Translations under genes and position numbers: made by a program
Shown here: positions 44,102 to 53,183 of the stretch, piece by piece
How positions within the stretch are numbered: position 1 is the stretch's first letter
Layout of the letters: the number at the start of each line of letters is the position of its first letter
Source of the DNA: Mesorhizobium mediterraneum
Lineage (GTDB): Bacteria > Pseudomonadota > Alphaproteobacteria > Rhizobiales > Rhizobiaceae
Direction of reading: 5' to 3'
Length of the DNA: 64,000 nt
NCBI RefSeq assembly: GCF_002284565.1
Contig: NZ_NPKI01000004.1
Location: forward strand, 1-64,000
The notes under the pieces: model-generated
What the model was told of the DNA's origin: nothing
The model's database searches: none
The model's input: the letters and a program-made list of their open reading frames with translations, nothing else

Positions 44102-45640
44102 TCACGGCTCACCCGCCCCAATCGCTTCCTTGCGCTTCGCCACATACGCCTCCAGCGCCTCGCGCACAGAAATATCCATCGTCGGCTCGACATAATCTTC
44201 CAGCGCTTTCTTCCACAGCCGCGTTGCGCGCGCCGTGGCGTCGAGCCCGCCGGCCTCTTGCCACGCCTCGTAGTTCTGCCAGTTGGAGAGCATTGGCTGG
44301 TAGAAGGCGGTGGCGTAGCGCTCCAGCGTGTGCGGCTCGCCGAAGAAATGGCCGCCGGTCGGCACAGCACCCAGCGCCTCGACGGCGAGTTCCGCCTCGT
44401 TGACTTCGATCGGGCGCAAAAATTCCATCATGTGCTGGATCATCTCGACGTCGATAATGAACTTCTCGAACGACGCGGTCAGCCCGCCTTCCTGCCAGCC
44501 GGCTGCGTGGTAGACGAGATTGCCGTGGCCGAGCACCGCGCCCCACAGCGCCATCAGCGTCTCATAGGCGCCTTGCGCGTCGGCGGCGTTGGAGGCCGAA
44601 CCCGGCGTTGTCCGGTAGGGCAGTCCGTAACGCCTCGCCAACTGCCCGGAAGCGATGTTGGCCTTGGTGTTCTCCGGCGTGCCGAAGGCCGGGGCGCCGG
44701 ACTTCATGTCGACATTGGATGTGAAGGCGCCATACATGACCGGCGCGCCGGGTCGGACAAGCTGCGTCAAGACCACGCCGAACAATGCCTCGGCGTTCTG
44801 CTGCGCGAGCGCGCCGGCAAGCGTCACCGGGCTCATCGCGCCCATCAGCGTGAACGGCGTCACCGCGACCGACTGGCCGAACTCGGCCATGGTCATCAGG
44901 CCTTCGGCCATCATCTCGTCGAAGCGGCGCGGCGAGTTGACCGAGATGATGGTGGTGACGCCGGGATCATCGCGCATCTCATCAAGCGTCAGCCCTCGCG
45001 AAATCGCCATCATTTCGATGCCGTCGAGCGCCCTGCCCCGGCCGATCGCCGAGACGTGAAAACTTTTGTCGGTCAGCGTCAGATTGGCGAAGTAGGTGTC
45101 GAGATGGCGTGAATTGGCCGGCAGGTCGACAGGCGCGCAGACCTGATTGCCCAGCATGTGGATGCAGTTGAAATGCTGCGCCAGCCGGGTGAGATCGTCA
45201 TAGTCGCGCAAGTTTCCGGCGCGGCGGCCACGTTCCATGTCATGCACATTGGGCGGTCCGGCGACCAGAGTGAAGTTGATGGTGTTGCCGCCGAGATGGA
45301 CGGTATGGGCCGGGTTGCGCGGCGTAAGCCGGTAGCTCGACCGCGTCGTCTTCAGTGCCTCGTCGACCATGCCCCGGTCGATGCGGATTGTCATCGGCGC
45401 ATGATCGACCTTGGCCCCGGCCTTCTCGAACAGCGAAAGCGCTCGCGGGCTCATCACCTCGATGCCGAAATTCTCCAGAATGTGCATCGACGCCTGGTGG
45501 ATCGCCTCGATCTGGTCGGCCGAAAGCATCGCCATTGGCGGATAGGGATTGGTGACGCGCCGCAGCGGCAGTTGCGGGATGGCAACCGGTCCCCTGTTGC
45601 TGGTTCGCTCGGCGCCGCGCTTGCGTCTCGGTTCGGTCAT
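44102..45640 (-). CDS. Trimethylamine methyltransferase (MttB) family protein, non-pyrrolysine
   Basis: This 512-residue corrinoid-protein methyltransferase homologue has the MttB fold from about residue 40 (LSADQIEAIHQASMHILENF, AVTPFTLMGAMSPVTLAG, YHAAGWQEGGLTASFEKFII). It has no in-frame UAG, so it belongs to the branch without pyrrolysine. Members demethylate betaines such as glycine betaine or proline betaine. No corrinoid protein is adjacent. It is upstream of the dimethylglycine/sarcosine-type dehydrogenase, with the repeat element between. The start could be the ATG at 45640 or 45649. Confidence 0.93.
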   Translation of the reverse strand: MTEPRRKRGAERTSNRGPVAIPQLPLRRVTNPYPPMAMLSADQIEAIHQASMHILENFGIEVMSPRALSLFEKAGAKVDHAPMTIRIDRGMVDEALKTTRSSYRLTPRNPAHTVHLGGNTINFTLVAGPPNVHDMERGRRAGNLRDYDDLTRLAQHFNCIHMLGNQVCAPVDLPANSRHLDTYFANLTLTDKSFHVSAIGRGRALDGIEMMAISRGLTLDEMRDDPGVTTIISVNSPRRFDEMMAEGLMTMAEFGQSVAVTPFTLMGAMSPVTLAGALAQQNAEALFGVVLTQLVRPGAPVMYGAFTSNVDMKSGAPAFGTPENTKANIASGQLARRYGLPYRTTPGSASNAADAQGAYETLMALWGAVLGHGNLVYHAAGWQEGGLTASFEKFIIDVEMIQHMMEFLRPIEVNEAELAVEALGAVPTGGHFFGEPHTLERYATAFYQPMLSNWQNYEAWQEAGGLDATARATRLWKKALEDYVEPTMDISVREALEAYVAKRKEAIGAGEP

Positions 45641-45858
45641 GCGGCGCATCAAAGCGCCAGCACGAGGATCGGGCTGTCAGAAATCCGCCACCTTCGGGCG
45701 TGATTTTAGCCAAGGCGGCATTTTGGGAATTTCATTCCAACAAAAGCGACAGAAAACGTCGGAATATCCATCCTCGCTGTGCCCCGGCCAAAGCAGCCGA
45801 TGAGCCGTTAAGAAACGCCGCAAGATTCCCTTTATGTTTTCGGCCTAATCCTCCTCCG

Positions 45859-46449
45859 ATGCGTAGGTCAAGTTTTAGTAAAATTGTAGCTGTTACCGTG
45901 CTGCTCGTGCTGTCGGCCTGCGCGACGCCGCCGAGCCATATCAACGATGTCTGCGCCGTCTTCGACCAGAATGACGGTTGGTTTGACAACTGGCAGGCAG
46001 CGGCCGAACGCGCCGAGCAGAAATACGGTGTGCCAGTTCCTGTGCTGATGGCGACGGTGCGCAAGGAATCCGGCTTCAAGAGCAATGCCAGGCCGCCGCG
46101 CACCAAGCTTCTCGGCTTCATTCCCTGGAAACGTGTCTCCAGCGCCACCGGCTTCTCGCAGGCGCTCGACGGCACCTGGGCGCAGTACCAGAGCGAGACG
46201 GGCAGCTGGGCGGCGCGCCGCACCAGGTTTGCCGATGCCGTCGATTTCGTCGGCTGGTACCATTCCAAGACATCAGACACGCTCGGCATCGCCCGCAACG
46301 ACACCTATAATCTCTATCTAGCCTATTATCTCGGCTGGACAGCCTACGGCCGCGGCAATCGCGGCGACGCCGGCGTGCAGCGCTACGCGCGGGCCACCGA
46401 GCAGATGGCGCAGGACTACGCCGCGCAGCTACGCCAGTGCGCGCGTTGA
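45859..46449 (+). CDS. Lipoprotein with lytic-transglycosylase-like (SLT) domain
   Basis: This 196-residue outer-membrane or periplasmic lipoprotein has a signal peptide ending in the lipobox LSAC, so the mature form starts at about Cys 20. The SLT-like core has the catalytic-type Glu in ATVRKESGFKS, then GFSQALDGTWAQYQSETGSW and NLYLAYYLGWTAYGRG. It probably cleaves peptidoglycan or remodels the wall. The ATG at 45859 matches the signal peptide; the longer frame to 45700 is not used. It is a single gene convergent with the ABC ATPase gene. Confidence 0.87.
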   Translation: MRRSSFSKIVAVTVLLVLSACATPPSHINDVCAVFDQNDGWFDNWQAAAERAEQKYGVPVPVLMATVRKESGFKSNARPPRTKLLGFIPWKRVSSATGFSQALDGTWAQYQSETGSWAARRTRFADAVDFVGWYHSKTSDTLGIARNDTYNLYLAYYLGWTAYGRGNRGDAGVQRYARATEQMAQDYAAQLRQCAR

Positions 46450-46462
46450 CGGCGCCACGGAT

Positions 46463-48679
46463 CTAACCCTCCGTCAGCTTCGGCCGCTTTCCATGTGGAC
46501 GCTTGGGCGGGGTGCCGGCAAAGCCCGGACCCACACCTTGCGGCGCGTCGTCCGGCACGCCTTCATTGGCGGCATGCTCCTTGTCGAACTTGATCACCGG
46601 CTCCATTTTCGCCAGCACATCGTCGGCAAGCCAGCACAGGCTCATATGGCCGTCGCCGAGATGCTTGACCGGCGGCACCTGCGTCTCGCAAAGATTGTCC
46701 GGCACCAGCTTCTTGTAGCCGCATCGCGTCTGGAACGGACAGCCGGTCGGCGGGTTCATCGCTGACGGAATGTCGCCCTCCAGCACGATGTGCTTCTTGA
46801 TCACACTGGTGTCGGCGATCGGGATCGCCGACAGCAGCGCCTCGGTATAGGGATGATAGGGCGGCGAAAAGATCTGGTCGGTCGTGCCCTGCTCGACGAT
46901 ATAACCGAGATACATGACGACGACCCGGTCGGCGATGTAGCGCACCACCGACAGATCGTGGCTGATGAACAGCATCGTCGTCTTGTTCTTGCGCTGGATG
47001 TCCATCAAAAGCTCGGTCACCGCCGCCTGCACCGACACGTCGAGCGCCGAGACCGGCTCGTCGGCTACCACCACCTTGGCGTCGCCGGCAAAGGCCCGCG
47101 CCACGCCGATGCGCTGCTTCTGGCCGCCGGAAAGCTGGCGCGGCTTGCGGGTCTCGAACGCCCGCGGCAGCTTCACCAGGTCGAGAAGCTCCAGCATGCG
47201 CTTGCGGCGGTCGGCGACGGTGTTGCCGACGTTGAACTTTTCCAGCGTGCGGATGATCTGCGAGCCTACCGAGTGGCTGGGATTGAGCGTGTCGAACGGA
47301 TTCTGGAACACCATCTGGATCGACGACACCGTCTCGACGCTGCGCTTCTCGACGCCGGTCGACTCGATCCGCTTGTTGCCGAGCGTCACAGTGCCGGAGC
47401 TTGCCGTCTCCAGCCCGAGCAGCACCTTGGCCAGCGTCGACTTTCCGCAACCGGACTCGCCGACGATGGCGACGGTCTCGGATTCGCGTGCCATGAAGGA
47501 GATCGTCTCGTTGGCCTTGACGACGCGGCCTTCGCTTGACCCGAACACTTCGCTGCCGCCGACCTTATAGTATTTCCTGAGGTCCTCGATCTTGAGCACC
47601 GGCGCGCCGGGCTCGACGCGCTCGTTGACCTTCTTGGCGCCGGGCGGCAGCGCTTCCCAGTCGATCTCGTTGAAGCGCACGCAGCGCGAAAAATGGCCTT
47701 CATGGCCGTCGACAGCGATCATCGGGATTTCGGCGGCGTTGCAGACGCCCTCGACGAAATGGTGGCAGCGGGGGCCGAAATTGCAGCCCTTCGGCCGCTC
47801 GTGCGGCAGCGGCAGTTGCCCCGGTATAGAGATCAGAGGCCGAGAATTCTTGTCGGCGCCGGGCAGCGGGATCGAGCGGAATAGGCCTTGCGTGTAGGGA
47901 TGGCGCATTCGGTCGAAGACGTCCTTGATCTTGCCGGTCTCCACCGCTTCGCCCGAATACATCACCGTGATGCGGTCACAGGTTTCCAGGATCAGGCCAA
48001 GATTGTGCGACACGAAGATCATCGAGGTGCCGAACTTCTCGCCGAGCCCCTTGACCAGGTCGACGATGCCGGCTTCCACCGTCACGTCGAGCGCGGTCGT
48101 CGGCTCGTCGAGCAGGAGCAGCGCCGGCTTCGACAGCAGCGCCATGGCGATGACGATGCGCTGTTGCTGGCCACCGGAAAGCTGGTGCGGAAAGGAGCGC
48201 ATCATGCGCTCGGGATCGGGCAGCCTGACCGAGCGCACCATTTCCAGCGCGCGTTTATAAGCCTCTTCCTTCGACACTTTGTCGTGGATCAGCGGCACTT
48301 CCATCAGTTGCTGGCCGACCTTCATCGCCGGGTTCAGACTGGCCATCGGCTCCTGGTAGATCATTGCGATCTTGTTGCCGCGGATGGCGCGCAGTTCCTC
48401 GTCGGACAGGTCGCCCATGTCCTTGCCCTGGAATTTTATCCGGCCGCCGACGATCTTTCCGATGTTGGAGAGGTCGCGCATGATGCCGAGCGACACGGTC
48501 GACTTGCCGCAGCCGGATTCGCCGACGATGCCCATCGCTTCGCCGGGCATGACCGTGCAGGAGAAGTCCATAACGGCCGGTATCTCACCCTTGCGGGTGA
48601 AGAAGGAGATCGACAGGTTCTCGATCTCGATGATCGGCCCATTGGTCGGCTTGGCGGGATTTCGAACTGCCTCATTCAT
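46463..48679 (-). CDS. Fused dipeptide/oligopeptide ABC transporter ATP-binding protein (DppD-DppF type)
   Basis: This 738-residue protein contains two full ABC ATPase domains in one chain, normally two genes. The first cassette (about 20-280) has Walker A GIVGESGCGKST, signature LSGGQQQRIVIAMAL and B LLLLDEPTTALD. The second (about 375-650) has VGESGCGKST, LSGGQKQRIGVARAF and VVADEPVSALD. Each has a C-terminal oligopeptide-transporter extension rich in Cys/Pro (PKGCNFGPRCHHF, GCPFQTRCGYK). It energises the two permeases encoded just upstream. Confidence 0.95.
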   Translation of the reverse strand: MNEAVRNPAKPTNGPIIEIENLSISFFTRKGEIPAVMDFSCTVMPGEAMGIVGESGCGKSTVSLGIMRDLSNIGKIVGGRIKFQGKDMGDLSDEELRAIRGNKIAMIYQEPMASLNPAMKVGQQLMEVPLIHDKVSKEEAYKRALEMVRSVRLPDPERMMRSFPHQLSGGQQQRIVIAMALLSKPALLLLDEPTTALDVTVEAGIVDLVKGLGEKFGTSMIFVSHNLGLILETCDRITVMYSGEAVETGKIKDVFDRMRHPYTQGLFRSIPLPGADKNSRPLISIPGQLPLPHERPKGCNFGPRCHHFVEGVCNAAEIPMIAVDGHEGHFSRCVRFNEIDWEALPPGAKKVNERVEPGAPVLKIEDLRKYYKVGGSEVFGSSEGRVVKANETISFMARESETVAIVGESGCGKSTLAKVLLGLETASSGTVTLGNKRIESTGVEKRSVETVSSIQMVFQNPFDTLNPSHSVGSQIIRTLEKFNVGNTVADRRKRMLELLDLVKLPRAFETRKPRQLSGGQKQRIGVARAFAGDAKVVVADEPVSALDVSVQAAVTELLMDIQRKNKTTMLFISHDLSVVRYIADRVVVMYLGYIVEQGTTDQIFSPPYHPYTEALLSAIPIADTSVIKKHIVLEGDIPSAMNPPTGCPFQTRCGYKKLVPDNLCETQVPPVKHLGDGHMSLCWLADDVLAKMEPVIKFDKEHAANEGVPDDAPQGVGPGFAGTPPKRPHGKRPKLTEG

Positions 48680-48727
48680 GGGTCGCTCCAATCCTGGTTC
48701 TTCTAAGTAGGGTCGAAGACCCGTCCA

Positions 48728-49885
48728 TCAATCTTTCATCGATTGTTCACGCAGCGAGTCTGCCAGGAGATTAAGGCCCAGCACGAACGACATCAGCGCG
48801 ATCGTCGGCGGCAGCGCCGGATGGATGAAGGACCGCAGCAGCCGGCTGGCATCCTTGATCGCGGTGCCCCAGTCCGGGCTCTCTGGCGCCAGCCCCAAGC
48901 CGAAATAGCCGAGCGTGCCGAGCAGGATCGTGGTGTAGCCGATACGAAGGCAGGCATCGACGATCAGCGGCCCGCGCGCATTGGGAAGTATCTCCCACAG
49001 CATGATGTACCAGGGCGATTCACCGCGCGTCTGCGCCGCCGCCACATAGTCGCGCGTTTTGATGTCCATGACCAGGCCGCGCACGATGCGGAACACGCCG
49101 GGGCTGGACGCGAACACCACCGCCACGAAGATGTTGAGCTGGTTGGGATCAATGTGGATGATCCTGAACGGGTCGGCGTCGAAGACGAGGCCGGCGTAGA
49201 CCCAGCCGCCAATGATCAGCGTCAGCCCCAGGAGGATGTACAGGCGGTCGGGCCGCTTCTTGTAGCGCGTCCAGAATAGCACGCTGAAGAAGATGATCGG
49301 GAACAGGAAGAACAGGCCGGCCATCATGTAGGGAATCGGTGTCTCCATGATGCCCGGCGTCACCAAGAGGTAGAACAGGAGGATCACCGGGAAGGCGAGC
49401 ACCAGATTGGCGAGGAAGGACAGCACGGTGTCGATCCTGCCGCCGTAATAGCCGGCCGGCAGGCCGAGCGTGATGCCGACCATCAGCGCGAAACCGGTCG
49501 CCGCCGGCGCGATGATCAGCACGATCTGGCTGCCATAGACCATGCGGCTGAACACGTCGCGGGCAAGCTTGTCGCCGCCGAACAGGTAGACAAGTCCGGA
49601 TTGCGGCTCGACCGCGCCCGGCAGCGCGTCCTTCATGATCGGGATCTGGACAAGCGGATTGAAGGGCGAGATGGTCGACGCGAAGATCGCCGTGAACAGC
49701 CAGAATAGGCAGATGCCGACGCCGACGATGCCGACGCTACTGTCGAACAGCTGACCGTAGAGGCCAAGCCTCTTCTTGTAGGCGAAGCTCGCCCCCATCA
49801 CCAGGACGAGAGCGATCCAGACCGGCCAGAAACGCGCAAGCACGCCAAGCACCACGTTGAAGGCGCCGATATATTCAAGCTGCAT
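48728..49885 (-). CDS. Oligopeptide-type ABC transporter permease (DppC-like)
   Basis: This 385-residue inner-membrane permease begins with a hydrophobic helix and an OppC-type N-terminal region (GQLFDSSVGIVGVGICLFWL). The transport domain covers about residues 125-370. The ATPase-contact loop is TRGESPWYIMLWEILPNARG. The insert VGDPFR-like region near residue 230 adds extra hydrophobic segments. It lies between the DppB-type permease and fused ATPase genes on the minus strand. Confidence 0.93.
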   Translation of the reverse strand: MQLEYIGAFNVVLGVLARFWPVWIALVLVMGASFAYKKRLGLYGQLFDSSVGIVGVGICLFWLFTAIFASTISPFNPLVQIPIMKDALPGAVEPQSGLVYLFGGDKLARDVFSRMVYGSQIVLIIAPAATGFALMVGITLGLPAGYYGGRIDTVLSFLANLVLAFPVILLFYLLVTPGIMETPIPYMMAGLFFLFPIIFFSVLFWTRYKKRPDRLYILLGLTLIIGGWVYAGLVFDADPFRIIHIDPNQLNIFVAVVFASSPGVFRIVRGLVMDIKTRDYVAAAQTRGESPWYIMLWEILPNARGPLIVDACLRIGYTTILLGTLGYFGLGLAPESPDWGTAIKDASRLLRSFIHPALPPTIALMSFVLGLNLLADSLREQSMKD

Positions 49886-49897
49886 CCGCCCGATCCC

Positions 49898-50932
49898 CTA
49901 TTGAACTCTGATACGCGGATTGAGAAACGCATAGCCGACATCGGAAATGAGCTGCGTGATCAGGACGATGAACACCGAGACCAGGGAGCAGCCGAGCAAA
50001 AGATCGATGTCGTTGTTGCCGGCCGCCTCGACCAGCGTGTAGCCGAAGCCTTGATAGCGGAACATCACCTCGACGATGACGACGCCGGTGAGCAGCCAGG
50101 GAAATTGCAGCATGATGACAGTGAACGGCGCGATCAGCGCGTTGCGCAGCGCGTGCTTGACCACGACGCTGCCGAAGGAGAGGCCCTTCAACCGGGCGGT
50201 GCGGATATATTGCTGCGTCATCACCTCGACCATCGAGGCGCGGGTCATGCGGGCGATGTAGCCGATACCGTAGATCGCCAGCGTCATGACAGGCAGCGTG
50301 AAGTTGTAGAAGGTGATGCCCCGGCTGGCCGAAGCCGCCGAACCGTTCAGCAGGCCGAGCCATGAGGCGAAGATGACGGTAAAAATGACGCCCGACACAT
50401 ATTCGGGCGTCGCCGTCGAGGCGATCGAGGCGACGGACAATGTCCGATCGGTTCGCGACCCCTCGCGCATGCCGGCGAGGATGCCGATCAGAAGCGAAAT
50501 CGGCACCATCACCACAAGCACCCAGAACATCAGGATGCCGGTGGCGCCGAGCGCCGGGAAAAGCTTCGACGCGACCGTCGTCTTGAACTTGGTCGAGCAG
50601 CCGAAATCGCCCTGCAACACGCCGGAGAACGTCGGCTCGACAGGATCGTTGCAGAAGGAAAAACGTCGCCCGGGCTTGCCCGTTGCCGGGTCTGTGACCG
50701 GCTGCTTGGGCACGACACCCAGCCATTGGCCGTAGCGGGAGAAGAAATTCTGGCGGTAGCCATGATTGACCAGCCAGCTTTCGAGCTGCTCGGCCGAGGT
50801 GTGCATTTCGGTCTGGCTAATCGCCAGCTTTTTCAGATTGGGGTCGAGATTGATCAGGAAGAACACGACCAACGTCAGGCACAGCATCGTCAATGCCATG
50901 GTGCCGAGGCGTCGAAGGATGAAAGAAAGCAT
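49898..50932 (-). CDS. Oligopeptide-type ABC transporter permease (DppB-like)
   Basis: This 344-residue inner-membrane permease starts LSFILRRLGTMALTMLCL, typical of the DppB/OppB family, with a large periplasmic loop between the first and second helices and a transport domain from about residue 135. The cytoplasmic loop TARLKGLSFGSVVVKHALRN contacts the ATPase. It is separated by 12 bases from the DppC-type gene. Hairpins precede it, between it and the binding-protein gene. Confidence 0.94.
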   Translation of the reverse strand: MLSFILRRLGTMALTMLCLTLVVFFLINLDPNLKKLAISQTEMHTSAEQLESWLVNHGYRQNFFSRYGQWLGVVPKQPVTDPATGKPGRRFSFCNDPVEPTFSGVLQGDFGCSTKFKTTVASKLFPALGATGILMFWVLVVMVPISLLIGILAGMREGSRTDRTLSVASIASTATPEYVSGVIFTVIFASWLGLLNGSAASASRGITFYNFTLPVMTLAIYGIGYIARMTRASMVEVMTQQYIRTARLKGLSFGSVVVKHALRNALIAPFTVIMLQFPWLLTGVVIVEVMFRYQGFGYTLVEAAGNNDIDLLLGCSLVSVFIVLITQLISDVGYAFLNPRIRVQ

Positions 50933-50976
50933 GGCGGTCCCCTGCCGGTCTGGTTGGGGTTGAGGCCGGCTTGGAA

Positions 50977-51004
50977 CCAGCTCAGCCGCTATCGGCGGAG
51001 CTGG
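50977..51004. other. Stable hairpin between binding-protein and permease genes
   Basis: CCAGCTCAGCCG pairs with CGGCGGAGCTGG with one bulged base. Together with the hairpin at 51120-51146 it fills the 225-base gap. Such structures often stabilise the binding-protein transcript and reduce permease expression; the role is inferred. Confidence 0.55.
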
Positions 51005-51119
51005 CTGTCAAACGGACCCTCAGAATGCGATCAACCGTGTCTTATTGCACGCCCTCATCCGAAGAGTTTGCGCTTTTTTGCTGCGCCGACTTTCGGTTGT
51101 GGGATCATGCATGGCGTGG

Positions 51120-51146
51120 GTGGAAGGGGCGAACCGCCCCTTCCAC
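51120..51146 (-). terminator. Hairpin after the binding-protein gene, without T-run
   Basis: GTGGAAGGGGC (51120-51130) pairs with GCCCCTTCCAC (51136-51146). It lies 12 bases beyond the stop of the binding-protein gene. No T-run follows on the minus strand, so it is more likely a processing/stability structure than a full terminator. Confidence 0.6.
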
Positions 51147-51157
51147 GATCGATCCGA

Positions 51158-52813
51158 TCAGGCCTCGTCGAGCCAGACCTTGCCGTAATCGCGCTCGAAG
51201 GTCGGGTGCATGGCGTAGTTCTTAACCGCCGCGACCGAATGGCTGTACAGCTTGCGCCAGTAGGGCTGGATGATGATGCCGGAATCCTGCAGGATCTGCT
51301 CGATGTCCTTCATCATCTCCTTGCGCTTGGCGGCGTCGGCGACCGAAAGCGCGGCGTTGAGCTTGGCATCCCACTCGGGATTCGACCAGGCAGTTTCGTT
51401 CCAGGCTTCTCCGGTGCGGTAGCCGATCGCCAGAACCTGGACGCCGAGCGGCCGCATGTTCCAGTTGGTCATCGACAGCGGATACTTCGTCCAGTCGTTC
51501 CAGAACGTCGAACCCGGCAGCACCGTGCGCTTCACCTTGATGCCGGCGTCGCGCATCTGCGCGGCGATCGCATCGCCGGTGTTCTTGTGCCAGTCTTCGT
51601 CGACCGTGATCAGCTCGTGCTCGAAATCGGCCTGCCCGGCTTCCTCCATCAGCGCCTTTGCCTTAGCCGGATCGCGGGCAATCTTCGGCAGCTCGTAATA
51701 TTCCGGATGGATCGGGGCGACATGGTGGTTTTCGGCGACAGTACCGGCATCGCCACCCCCCAGCTGGAGCACGACAGCGTTGTCGACTGCGAGCTGCAGC
51801 GCGTTGCGGACCTTCTGATCATCATAAGGCTTGTTGGCCACGTTGGTGCGGCAGACGATGGTCGCTGCGGTGACCACCTCGTACTTGACCAGGTCGACAC
51901 CGTCGAGGATCGACACATAGTCGGCTGACGTCTCGAAATTGGTATGGACCTCTCCCGATTCGAAGGCGCTGACCGTGGCCGCCGGATCGGTGCCGTAGTC
52001 GATGAACTCGATGCCGTCGAGAAAGACCTCGCCGTCCCACCACTTGTTGTCTTCGCGGCGCTTGTAGACGACTTTCTGGCCGACATCGTAGGAGACGAGC
52101 TCGAAGGGGCCGGTGCCGATCGGGCAGGCTTTGAAATCGCCACCCTTTTCGTCGAAGGTCTTGTGGACGACGAGACCGGGATAGTCGCACACGTTGGGGA
52201 TGAGGGCGATATCCGGCGTGCTGAGCTTCAGCTTCACCGTCAAATCGTCGACCTTGGTGACTGCGCTCTCATCCAGCTTGTCGTCCTTGACCAGCGAGCC
52301 GAGACGGCCGGGCATGGAATTGCCTTCGGCCTTCTTGTCGGCCCAACGCTTGAAGTTGAAGATGACATCGTCTGCGGTGAACGGATCGCCGTTGTTCCAG
52401 GTGACGCCCTGGCGCACATGCAGCGTGTACTCGGTGGCATCGTCGTTGACGTCCCAGCTCTCGAGCAGGTAGGGGCGGAACGTGTATTCGTTTGTGTACT
52501 TGACCAACGGCTCGAGCGCCTGGCGCTCGGCATTAGCGATTTCCGACCAGTCGGCCTTGCGCGGATCCTTCGGATCCTTGATCCACATAGCGACCTTCAA
52601 TATGCCGCCCTTCTTGCCCTCCACGTCCTGCGCTCTCGCCGGCGTCGGGTCGGCGAGGCCGAGCATGCCATAGGCCATCGCCGTGGACGCGCCGAAGACG
52701 CTGGCCAAAGCGAGAAACTCGCGGCGATCGACACGTCCGGCCCTGGCTTCTTCGGCCATTACGTGGATGTGATCCGGAACGCGATCGCCATTACTCTTGT
52801 AGATTGTCATCAC
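51158..52813 (-). CDS. Family 5 ABC transporter substrate-binding protein (Tat-type signal)
   Basis: This 551-residue extracytoplasmic binding protein of the peptide/nickel/opine family (SBP_bac_5) has a long N-terminus with the twin-arginine motif [13 protein letters not shown] and a cleavage region near PARAQ, so export is by the Tat route. The family signature [20 protein letters not shown] is near residue 125. The ATG at 52813 or 52810 (MMTIYK) is the start. It is the first gene of the Dpp-type cluster. The ligand is unknown; opines, peptides and betaines are possible. Confidence 0.93.
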   Translation of the reverse strand: MMTIYKSNGDRVPDHIHVMAEEARAGRVDRREFLALASVFGASTAMAYGMLGLADPTPARAQDVEGKKGGILKVAMWIKDPKDPRKADWSEIANAERQALEPLVKYTNEYTFRPYLLESWDVNDDATEYTLHVRQGVTWNNGDPFTADDVIFNFKRWADKKAEGNSMPGRLGSLVKDDKLDESAVTKVDDLTVKLKLSTPDIALIPNVCDYPGLVVHKTFDEKGGDFKACPIGTGPFELVSYDVGQKVVYKRREDNKWWDGEVFLDGIEFIDYGTDPAATVSAFESGEVHTNFETSADYVSILDGVDLVKYEVVTAATIVCRTNVANKPYDDQKVRNALQLAVDNAVVLQLGGGDAGTVAENHHVAPIHPEYYELPKIARDPAKAKALMEEAGQADFEHELITVDEDWHKNTGDAIAAQMRDAGIKVKRTVLPGSTFWNDWTKYPLSMTNWNMRPLGVQVLAIGYRTGEAWNETAWSNPEWDAKLNAALSVADAAKRKEMMKDIEQILQDSGIIIQPYWRKLYSHSVAAVKNYAMHPTFERDYGKVWLDEA

Positions 52814-53016
52814 GAACTCCCATTGTTGGCTTTCTGCCTTTTACCATTCCGCATCCGGGCCATGATGTCAAAAACGGCACGGATTGGGAACATGCCAAGG
52901 AATGTGCAACTTTGGAAGGGAAGCAGTTCGCGTGATAACGACAGTCTTGGCGCAAAATTGCTATTGCCCGGCAGATTTCGCTCGAATATCCGGCATCGAT
53001 TAAACTGAGACATTCA
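52814..53016. other. Upstream region of the binding-protein gene, no gene seen
   Basis: This stretch precedes the Dpp-type operon and borders the palindromic element at 53017. Short frames exist but have no family match and lack good ribosome-binding sites. The operon promoter is expected here, but no clear -35/-10 pair was found. Confidence 0.4.
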
Positions 53017-53122
53017 CTACAGCGCCGCGCGTCCTCGTGGACGCGCAAAGGACGCTGTAGCGCTTTGATTTTGCGCATAATCTTTTGCCGAAAATCGATT
53101 TCGATTTTCGGGGTCATGCGCG
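53017..53122. repeat. Two-stem palindromic element (copy 1)
   Basis: Stem 1 is CTACAGCG...CGCTGTAG (53017-53060) with inner GCGTCC/GGACGC. Stem 2 is GCGCAT...ATGCGC with inner CCGAAAATCGA/TCGATTTTCGG (53074-53122). Copy 2, at 61412-61516, has the same two-stem plan. It sits beside the tamB 3' end. Confidence 0.85.
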
Positions 53123-53183
53123 AAGGTCTGCACGGCGCCAGTTGATCGCGGATGTCGTGCAAAAACGGCGGCGGCGGCAGGCT

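Noticed and set aside
46463..48679. Fused ATPase as an assembly error
   Set aside because: Fusions of DppD- and DppF-like subunits are common in this group and the frame is continuous with both cassettes intact.
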